DNA of 64,000 bases from Diploscapter coronatus (Eukaryota > Nematoda > Chromadorea > Rhabditida > Rhabditidae), in the NCBI GenBank assembly GCA_964036155.1, contig OZ038423.1, forward strand, positions 72,059,249 through 72,123,248, in the 5' to 3' direction. Position 1 is the stretch's first letter, and each line of letters starts with the position of its first letter. Made by a program: the position numbers and the translations under genes. Below the pieces are notes generated by a model. It saw only the letters and a program-made list of their open reading frames with translations. It was not told the origin of the DNA and did not search any database. Positions 10,362 through 19,500 of the stretch are shown here, piece after piece.

Positions 10362-13300
10362 ATGACAGTCGCCACTCAACTCAACCATAAGAAGGAGCTC
10401 AGATCCGTTGTAAGCTCAAAGATAAAGAATGATTCCGAGTCAATGAATTCAGCCTCCTCCCAAGTTACCGTCTATTGTCGACATAAAAAGTGCTATTCCA
10501 GCGCACTGTTTCACCAAGAATACATTTACTTCAGTTCGCTATCTCATCCAGGTCTTTCAAATGTCCTTTTCTCAACATACCTTAATTCTTAGGATCTACT
10601 TCTGATGGCAGCTCTCTATTTGATTCTCTCTCCAGTCGAACGTTATTTCGGATGGGTCGGTTTGTTTGCCTGGTAAGTTGTTTATTGATACGAAAGATCA
10701 AATAGGATCAATAATTTACTCTTTGAACTTGCTTATTATTGCACTATTAAAATTGGGCTAAGATAGTGAAATTCGTATTCGTTTTTTCCCATAAATAACG
10801 AACAAATGAATCAAATTGCATGGTCCATAAATTTGAAAAGTCAAAAGCACTGCGTTTTTCTTTCGATCTAATGCAAAATAATTCTCTAAATGTGTGCCGA
10901 TTATTTTATTATTCCCACAGAGAAAAGTTCACGCATTCCTCCCGCACTCGTCCCGAGTCGGCTCCGCTGCGGATCCTACTCGGGACGAATGCGAGACGAA
11001 CGCAGGAGCGTGAGATGAATAAGAGACGAATGCGGGAGGAATGGGTGAACTTTTCTGTGTCTGCGCATAGTCTGACGCGCAATGCATACGCGCATTTCTC
11101 GCAACGACGCTCTTTAGCACACGAACTGTCACCTCATTTGGTCGATACAGCCTTTCAATTGTCGGTAGTCGAGATTATTCTGTTGCATCACGCTTCATGC
11201 ATTTTTTACTGTTTACAGCATGTCCATTTTTCCTATTCACTAAATGATTTTTTATAGGTATTGGGCCTATGGTTTTGTTGGCTTTGCTCTGTTCGTCGTA
11301 GGCCATGATGCCGGTCATGGTTCTTTCTCTGACTACGAATGGTTGAATGACATCTGTGGCCACATTGCCCATGCTCCTCTTCTGGCTCCCTTCTGGCCCT
11401 GGCAAAAAAGTCACAGACAGCACCATCAGGTCTGTCGAATTATAACCTTAACTTTAATCCCCTGTATGCAGAATTGCAAATTTGAGACCCGATCGGGCAT
11501 TGAACTCCGACATGATATAAGAGAGAGGCAGAAAACGACGAAATAGCATAGGGAACATAAAGTGCAAAAGAAGCGTGAAGGAGGGAGAGAAAGGCCTGAT
11601 CGGATTTTTTTTCCGAGCATAAATTTGCAACCCTACATGTATGAATTTTGCTAAATCTGATGAGCATTGCATTTCTACATAAAATACCGCAGGATGAATC
11701 AAAGAAAGAGTGAACACCCCATATCATACTAAATTCATTGCAAACTTATCATTCCAATACAATGTGTAGCGCATACCGTGACAAAGTTCATTATTGTAAT
11801 CGATCAAAGAAGAATCTTGATTTTATGAAAGTACACGTTTCAATGATTTTGAAATTTAGTAACAGTAAAAAATCGAATTGCACATGATTTTTGTCGTATT
11901 CGTTATGAGGACAACTTGGAAACCACAAGCCCTCAAGCTATGCGAAATAGTTTGGGAAAAATAATCTTTTCCCTATCATCCCTCGCCCTGTTTCGCATGG
12001 CTTGAAGTTTTAAATAGCCCCTATGAGAAGTTATTCTTGAAAAGCGTTTAGAGCATACTACGCGTTCAATATCAAATAAGTGTCATTAGTTATACTGACA
12101 GATTTCACCAGATTATTTACCTTATCAGTAGAAAAATGAAAGTTGTGCGTCGTATGATTAGAGCTCAACCAAAGTTAATGTCTAAGAACAATTGCACGTG
12201 TACTACTTTATTATAGGCGTCGAATTATGTACTTTGTCATAATAAATAGAGAATATTTGTTAGCATTTATCCACAAATTAATGAATTATTTTTCATTATT
12301 TAAATAACTCTTTTTCCAGTTCACAGCTCATTTGGAAAAAGATAGGGGACATCCTTGGATGACTGAAAAAGACCACAACGAGAGAAACTGGCTGCACAGG
12401 AGTTTTGCTGCTTTCCCCTTGTCTGGGTGGCTCAGGTCAGTTAACCTATCTTTTCTTCTATTCCCGATCGATTATTCCTGCTCTCCTGATAATTTAATTT
12501 TCGATGCTTTCAATCATTACTTTTTCTGTTAATCTCCTTTTAAATTTTTTCTTCTTCGAAAAATTCTTATCGATTTCAATCAGCGATAACGATGCAATAT
12601 TCTTTGGTATTCACATGAACGCAATCGAAAGACGATTTTCGATTTTTAAAGAATATCCGGCATTTTTGAACATAACGCAGAAGAGTGAAAATTTATGATG
12701 CAAACCAGTCTTTGAAAAACAAATCAATAGTTTGTCACTAATGTTAAGAAACAAAAGTATCAAAATTAGCTTCATAGTTCACGTCCTTATGAGCCTTATG
12801 CTTAGGGGGTGAAAGTATTTTGAAATGAGATGTCTAGTGGATAAAACTTAGTTCACATTAAAGCCCAATTTGACTGATTCTGAGACTTTTTACCATTTTC
12901 GAAATGGATAATCCCATCGAAAGACGTCTTCCGAATTACCACTTTACAATGGGAAACAAAATCGATTCGACAGGGCCTTCTATGCATAAATCCGGTCTAA
13001 AAATGACCTCAAGGCTTCAATCCATCATAAATCGCTGGGGGATTTGATGAGAGTGATCCAAAATATCGTTTATTTTGCATTTTGAAACTTTATATTCATT
13101 TTTGGTAGATCATTTGGAATTCTGGACAGGTATCAACAAAACAAAATTGTTCACCTACTTGTCGGCCATAACTTTGCTAGGCAAACTTTCTCTTGGAACC
13201 GCTTTATATTCAAGGAAAACCCGAGATGACGAAAAATCGCTTTATAAAGTTTGTCTCAATAATTTGATACTACTTTCGCCCTTTACTTATGCTTTCGAAA

Positions 13301-15238
13301 TGCCCTACATTTATTTCCGAAGAAAGGAAGTCGGAGTAAAAATCGAAGAAAATGAATGAGCGTGCTCAATTGCCAAAATAGCGGTAAGTATGTGCACGAG
13401 TGATAACGATGCACAACGCCGCAGCAAGGCTGCAGATGGGCGGGGCCAAGACCCAACTATAAAGAACATAGGGCCGTGAATTTTAAAGGGAAAAAATCAA
13501 TTGATTACCATCTAATTTTGACTATCTGAATCTAACGTCATGAGGTTATGGGTTTTAGTAAATAAACTCGTCTCCAACATCCAATAACATCGTTCTTACT
13601 CGATTATTACCAACTAGCTAACTAATTGATGTCTTTCTCTTAATTAATTTTCTTAGTATTAGCTAAGCTTCTACACTGGATAGTGATAAAATAATCGACC
13701 TGTAACAAAAAAAAACAAATTTGGATAACTCTAAGAAATATTTACGATGGGAACAAATGTATCGGCCAAGATAGTAGCAAAATATACTCGTAAACATTTA
13801 TTTCAGCTGGAACCCGGCCTATACCGTCATCGGGTTGCCCGATGGATCTCACTATTGGCCATTCTCTCGTCTCTTTGACAACAACATTGACCGTCTGAAG
13901 TGTGCCTTTTCTGTGGCCTGCTGCCTCACCTGTGGATATGTCAGTTTCATTAGTCGGCATTATTCAATCTCAGACATTTACAGACGGCCTATGCTCTGTT
14001 GGGGTATTCTGTATACAATTGGTTCAAGTACTACTACATTCCGCTCTCTTTCCAAGGCTTCGTTCTTGTCATGGTCACCTATTTGCAACATCAGGATGTC
14101 GATATTGAGGTAAGCCGCTAGAATTGACCTAATTATGACCTTGGAAAATTAAAAATCGTAACTAAAATTGCATAATTTTTCACGTATCATTCGTTACCGG
14201 CGAAAATAGACTAAAATCAAAACTTCCAACAAAAAAAGAAGTTATACAAAGTTGGAATTTCAGCAAACAAGAGACGAATGTCACGATTAGTCGTAAAATT
14301 TGCTTATTAGCGAATCTCCTCTCCACTTGTTTGTTCTATTTTGTAAAGCAACCACCAATCATTTCTATCAAGAAAATCACGAGTGAAGTCTTGCATAATG
14401 GCGCATGAGGCTAACGCGATTTCAATAATTAGCAGAAAACTTAAGACAATTCGTGCACATACATCGCTTATTCATTGAATTATACTTTTTGCAACTTTTC
14501 TAGAAGCTTTTATTTTAGTCTATTTTCGCCGGAGATGGATGATAGAAATTGCGGTCATCTGTCATCAGTTTGCTAATGAGTTTTTTTTTACTCTCAAATT
14601 CAGGTCTACGAGCCGGAAGAGTGGCAATTTGTGCGCGGACAGACTCAGACAGTCGACAGAAAATACGGATTTGGGCTCGACATGCTAATGCACCACATTA
14701 CCGACGGTGCAGTCTAAATAATTGTGAAACCATTCAATAGGGAATTATTTCAGGCCACGTTGCTCATCACTTCTTCTTCACGAAGATCCCTCACTACCAT
14801 TTGATGGATGCAACTGAAGGAATTAAAAAGGTATTCAATGAAAACTCTTTTAAATGCCATTTCTATCTTTATGAAATGGAAATTAGAATTTCAATAAGAT
14901 ATTATTCGAGATAAATAATCGAGCAATCTGAATGAATTGACTGAAAGCGACTATCCTTATTCCTAATTTTTAACAATTTATAAGCTACAAAGTAAAAATC
15001 ATAATTCCTCCACAAATGAATTATATGAATTGCTACCATTTCGTTATGAATTATTCTTCAGGTTCTGAAGCCCTACGAAAACACTCCATATGGCTACAAG
15101 TCTGAGTCGAATTATGACTTCTTCTTCAAATTCCTGCATTACAACATGAAATTGGACTACTTGATCAACAAGTCCAAAGGAGTTCTGCAGTACCGCGTTG
15201 GTGTAGAGGGAGAAAGAGCAGCAAGGAAGAATCACTAA
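10362..15238 (+). CDS. fat-2-like: FAT-2-like methyl-end (delta-12) fatty acid desaturase, copy A
   Basis: Endoplasmic-reticulum di-iron desaturase that introduces a double bond toward the methyl end of acyl chains, an early step to linoleic acid and longer polyunsaturates in nematodes. Ten exons join in phase: 10362-10409, 10453-10551, 10593-10672, 11258-11429, 12320-12435, 13807-13939, 13984-14109, 14604-14706, 14754-14830 and 15062-15238, giving 376 aa, the same length I recall for C. elegans FAT-2. All three histidine boxes are present: HDAGHGS, HRQHH and HVAHH. Other family landmarks are [68 protein letters not shown] and [12 protein letters not shown]. Regiospecificity (delta-12 versus omega-3) is inferred from WNP-YT--GLPDGS, which is closer to FAT-2 than FAT-1. 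The polyadenylation region AATAAATA lies at about 15376. It is convergent with copy B. Confidence 0.95.
10917..11060. mobile_element. Short palindromic MITE, copy 1 (desaturase A intron 3)
   Basis: GC-rich palindromic element. It begins ACAGAGAAAAGTTC and ends GAACTTTTCTGTGT, with internal inverted blocks of GCATTCCTCCCG / CGGGAGGAAT and GACTCGGGACGA on the two sides. A related copy lies at 18035-18139 in intron 5 of desaturase B. The right arm lacks an insert at this position, so the element arrived after the duplication. Confidence 0.8.
11491..11603 (+). repeat. 107-bp unit bounded by GATCGG direct repeats, absent from right arm
   Basis: In desaturase A intron 4, GATCGG occurs at 11491 and again at 11598. 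The right arm has a single GATCGG joined directly to the downstream sequence (about 19698). This is the footprint of a deletion, or less likely an insertion, between short direct repeats. Confidence 0.65.
12840..12960 (-). repeat. Dispersed repeat R, copy 2 (desaturase A intron 5)
   Basis: The reverse complement matches 6555-6760: AATTCGGAAGACGTC, ATTATCCATTTCGAAAA, TCTCAGAATCAGTCAAA, TTGGGCTTT. It is shorter and more diverged than the other two copies. It lies in a part of intron 5 without clear counterpart in the right arm. Confidence 0.65.
13075..13359 (+). other. 94-aa open frame inside desaturase A intron 5
   Basis: An uninterrupted frame with hydrophobic stretches ([25 protein letters not shown]) and charged ends. 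It is found only in the left arm and adjoins repeat R. It could be a remnant of a mobile-element protein or a chance frame. I recognise no family. No splice signals or promoter support it as a gene. Confidence 0.2.
14197..14532. mobile_element. TIR element in intron 7, left-arm copy
   Basis: Bounded by inverted CCGGCGAAAATAGACTAAAA (left) and TTTTAGTCTATTTTCGCCGG (right), 336 bp. The same element sits at the same intron position in the right arm (17272-17575). It therefore entered before the inverted duplication. There is no coding capacity, so it is MITE-like. Confidence 0.8.
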
Positions 15239-15396
15239 ACTATTGCTCAAATGAAAATCTGCATGCACACTAAAGTTGAGGACACTGAACATGTTTTAGG
15301 ACGGGTGAATTCCTATGTTTTATATTGTTACCAGTCATTGTTCAAATTTTAGACATTTCATATTATTTTGACATAAATAAATATTTGTTAGTGGAT

Positions 15397-15545
15397 TTAA
15401 GAGTGAATGTCAGTAAAAACCAAAGTCTTAGCAAAGGGGTATTTCCAGGGGTCCGTCGATATGGCTGACTTTCACATATATTGTTCAGTTTTTCACGCTG
15501 ACTATCATGGTGTAGTTCGTTTTTCATTAAAAAAATTCTCTTTTA
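15397..15545 (+). mobile_element. Partial copy of the TTAA-flanked element
   Basis: TTAA followed by GAGTGAATGTCAG, then a match to the terminal repeat of the 24782-25381 element, including GTTCAGTTTTTCACGCTGA. No matching right end is visible before 16400, so it is truncated or decayed. It begins exactly where the left arm stops matching the right arm. Confidence 0.65.
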
Positions 15546-16134
15546 GTGTCTGATAAACTTAATATCTATAGTAATCAAACAAAAAAAGAATTATCGAATT
15601 TGGTTTAGAATTATGGGAGTTATGAATTTTTAAAATCAAACTAGGCAACAATGAGTCATGACAACTCTTCGAGGAAGTGGCATTTCTCCGCTAGCGAGCA
15701 GTCTATAGGAAAACGGTAAAGTGTTCCAGAAACTAGAAGACCTGGACTACTTCCCAGTATAAATAACTCACGGAATCTGGCACTTTTAAATTATAAAAAA
15801 ATTTGAAGCGAAACATCGATATGACATTTTCCATATGTTTTACTACTTTCGTCAGAACTTCCTTATTCGGTATCATTTCGACGAGGTCTTTCCAGAACCA
15901 TGTTCAGCTGGTCTCTTCGATCATTTTGATACCGAATTTGAATTTTTCCCATGCAGAATAACGCAAATAGAATTTTCGGAACTACCGGATGCTGACCTTC
16001 CGGAACAGGCGGAACGAGTGGTCGGATCGGATTTTAACCGTCAGATTCGTACTCAGCGTAGTCGAAAACCCCCAGGGACAACAAATCAGTTTAAAATTTG
16101 AGGATCAACTTCTTGGATACCACCCCATATTCGA
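15546..16134. other. Spacer of the inverted duplication
   Basis: Unique sequence between the two desaturase 3' ends. It contains an 88-codon plus-strand frame (15835-16101), acidic and Phe-rich, which I do not recognise and which has no gene signals. It may be a remnant of the mobile DNA flanked by repeat R. Confidence 0.4.
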
Positions 16135-16370
16135 TTTTTATAAATAACGTCTTATATGTCGAGGACGTAACTGGGTTTTGAAAAAATGAAGCATGAATGG
16201 TGAAATTATTCCATAAGAAAGCCCAGTTTTGACTGATTTTGAGACTTTGCGTTTTCGAAATGGATAATTCCATGAAAAGTTGTGACGTCGAAAAAACGTC
16301 TTCCGAATTCCCATTTTTGCTAGCATTTTTCCTCAATCGAATTCGCGATCAGGATTCGAATACATTACCC
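16135..16370 (-). repeat. Dispersed repeat R, copy 3 (palindrome spacer)
   Basis: The reverse complement aligns with 6555-6760 over its full length, the best-preserved pair. Shared blocks include ACAACTTTTCATGGAAT and GGGCTTTCTTATGGAATAA. It lies just inside the inner end of the right arm. Confidence 0.75.
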
Positions 16371-16574
16371 ATACTTTTGTCTGATTCTTACAAAGAATTT
16401 CTTTTAAATTTCTCAAATCCACTGAAAAATATTTATTTATGTCAAAATAATATGAAATGTCTAGCATTTGAACAATGACTGGTAACAATATAAAACATAG
16501 GAATTCACCCGTCCTAAAACATGTTCAGTGTCCTCAACTTTAGTGCGCATGCAGATTTTCATTTGATCATTAGT

Positions 16575-19500
16575 TTAGTAATTCTTCCTTGCTGCTCTTT
16601 CTCCCTCCACACCAACGCGGTGCTGCAGAACTCCTTTGGACTTGTTGATCAAGTAGTCCAATTTGGCTCTATAATGTAGGAATTTGAAGAAGAAGTCATA
16701 ATTCGAATCAGATTTGTAACCATATGGAGTGTTTTCGTAGGGCTTCAGAACCTGAAGAATAGCTCATAATGGTAGAAATTAATCTAATTCATTTGTGAAG
16801 GAATTATGATATTTTGTAGCTTATAAATTGTTGAAAATTAAGAATAAGAATAATCGCTTTCAGTCAATTCATTCAGATTACTCGATTATTTATCTCGAAT
16901 AATATCTTATTAAAATTCGAATTTCCATTTCATAAAGATAGAAATGGCATTTAAAAGAGTTTTCATTGAATACCTTTTTAATTCCTTCAGTTGCATCTAT
17001 CAAATGGTAGTGAGGGATCTTCGTGAAGAAGAAGTGATGAGCAACGTGGCCTGAAATAATTCCCTATTGAATGGTTTCACAACTATTTAGACTGCACCGT
17101 CTGTGACATGGTGCATTAGCGTGTCGAGCCCAAATCCGTATTTTCTGTCGATTGTCTGAGTCTGTCCGCGCACAAATTGCCACTCTTCCGGCTCGTAAGC
17201 CTGAGTTTGAGAATAAACAAAAACTTATTAGTAAATTGATGACAGATGACCGCAACTTCTATCATCAATCTCCGGCGAAAATAGACTAAAATAAAAGCTT
17301 CTAGAAAAGTTGCAAAAAGTATAATTCAATGAATAAGCGATGAGTGCGCACAAAATTGTTGTAAGTTTTCTGTTAATTATCGAAACTGCGTTAGCCTCTT
17401 GCGCCATTATGCAAGACTTCACTCGCGATTTTCTTGATAGAAATGACTGGCTGCTTCATAAAGTAGAACAAACGAGTGGAGAGAAGTTTCGCTAATAAAC
17501 AAATTTTAAGACTAATTGTGACATTCGCCTCGTTTGCTGAAATTCCAATGTTTTATTTTAGTCTATTTTCGCCGGTAACGAATGATAAATGAAAAATTAT
17601 ACAATTTTAGTCATAATCCCGATTTTCAATTTTTCAAGATCATAATTAGGTCAATTCTGATGGCTTACCTCAATATCGACATCCCGATGTTGCAAATAGG
17701 TGACCATGAAAAGAACGAAGCCTTGGAAAGAGATCGGAATGTAGTAGTACTTGAACCAATTGTATACAGAATACCCCAACAGAGCATAGGCCGTCTGTAA
17801 ATGTCTGAGATTGAATAATGCCGACTAATGAAACTGACATATCCACAGATGAGGCAGCAGGTCGCAGAAAAGGCACACTTCAGACGCTCGATGTTGTTGT
17901 CAAAGAGACGAGAGAATGGCCAGTAGTGAGATCCATCAGGCCATCCGAAAACGGTATAGAGCGGAGTAAATCTGAAATAAATGTTGACGAATATATTTTG
18001 CTGCTATCTTGGCCAATACACTTGTTCCCATCGTACACAGAAAAGTTCCCGCATTCGTCCCTTATTCGTCTCGCATTCCTCCCGACTTCGCTCCGCTGCA
18101 GAGCCGAGTCGAGAGGAATGCAGGAACTTTTCTCTGTGTGAGTAAGTGGATATTGCATACATTTTGCAACTTCGCTCGCTCAAGCCCCGCCCACTTTTTT
18201 CTGCCTGCCGAATTGCGTCATTCCCTTCGTTTTCAAACGATTTTCGCAATTTTTTTCTTGATTTTCTTGACATTTTCGTGGAAAATCTAATTATATCCTA
18301 ATTATCTATCTAATTGACCAATTAATTCCCTTTAATGTTTGCTGTTCATTTTTCGATCGTAAATTTCGTATTTTTCGTGCAAATTTGACAATTTCATGAA
18401 AACACCTGATCAGCGACTGTCTGTTCATCAACTTGTAATTCTAATGGCCTGATGACGACGACAACATCTGCATCTTGGATGAATCGACAATTGACTCGAT
18501 GAAAATGGGTCCTGATTTAAGAGAAAAAATCGCTAGAAAAACAAGAAAAATGAACAGCAAACATTAAAGAGGATTAATTGGTCAATTAGATAGATAATTA
18601 GGATATAATTATAGATTTTCCGCGAAAATGTCAAGAAAATCGAGAAAAAAAATTGCGAAAATCGTTTGAAAATGAATGGAATGGCGCAATTCGGCAGGCA
18701 GAAAAAAGTGGGCGGGGCTTGGGCGAGCGAAGTTGCAAAATGTATGCAATATCCACTTACTCACAATCGACAATAACATATTTTCCAAGATATACGGGCC
18801 GTTTCTGTTTCTATCAATTGTTTTTGGACAGCCCTGATCTGGAATAGAAGAAAAGAAAGGGTTAACTGACATGAGCCATCCAGACAAAGGGAAAGCAGCA
18901 AAACTTCTTTTCAGCCAGCTTCTATTGTATTTCTTTTCAGTTATCCAAGCGTGGCCACGATCCTTCTCCAAATGAGATGTGAACTGGAAAAAAATGATTT
19001 AAATAATGAAAAATAATTCATTAATTTGTGGATAAATGCTAACAAATATTCTCTATTTATGACAAAGTACACAATTCTACGCTTATGATAAAGTAGTACA
19101 CGTGCAATTGTTCTTAGACATTAACTTTGATTGAGCTCTAATCATACGACGTACAACTTTCATCTTTCTACTGATAAGGTAATAATCTGGTGAAATCTGT
19201 CAGTATAATTAATGAGCTTATTTGATATCGAATGCGTAGTAAGCTCGAAATGTTTTTCAAGCATAACCTCTCATAGCGGCTATTTAGAAACCTCAAACCT
19301 TCAAGCCATGCGAAACAGGGCGAGGGATGATAGGGAAAAGATTTTTTCCCAAACTGTTTCACATAGCTTGAGGGCTTGTGGTTTCCAAGTTGTCCTCATA
19401 ACGAATACGACAAAAATCATGTGCAATTCGATTTTTTACTGTTACTAAATTTGAAAACAATTAAAACGTGTACTTTCATAAAATCAAGATTCTTCTTTGA

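Larger units (their letters stand above)
8800..15396 (+). repeat. Left arm of giant inverted duplication
   Basis: The arm matches the reverse complement of about 16410-22730. Matching blocks include the outer end (8820-9015 with 22525-22705), the stretch before the gene (10040-10110 with 22430-22490), all ten desaturase exons, most intron sequence (for example 11850-12300 with 19000-19500) and the 3' flank to GTGGATTT (15391-15398 with about 16410-16420). Similarity stops near 8795 and 15397. The arm differs by insertions and deletions listed separately. Confidence 0.93.

Noticed and set aside
10820..11257. 145-codon frame before desaturase A exon 4
   Set aside because: Runs through intron 3 and the palindromic MITE; the frame is not that of the desaturase.
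18609..18971. 120-codon minus-strand frame
   Set aside because: Starts inside desaturase B exon 5 but then reads through its donor into the foldback element.
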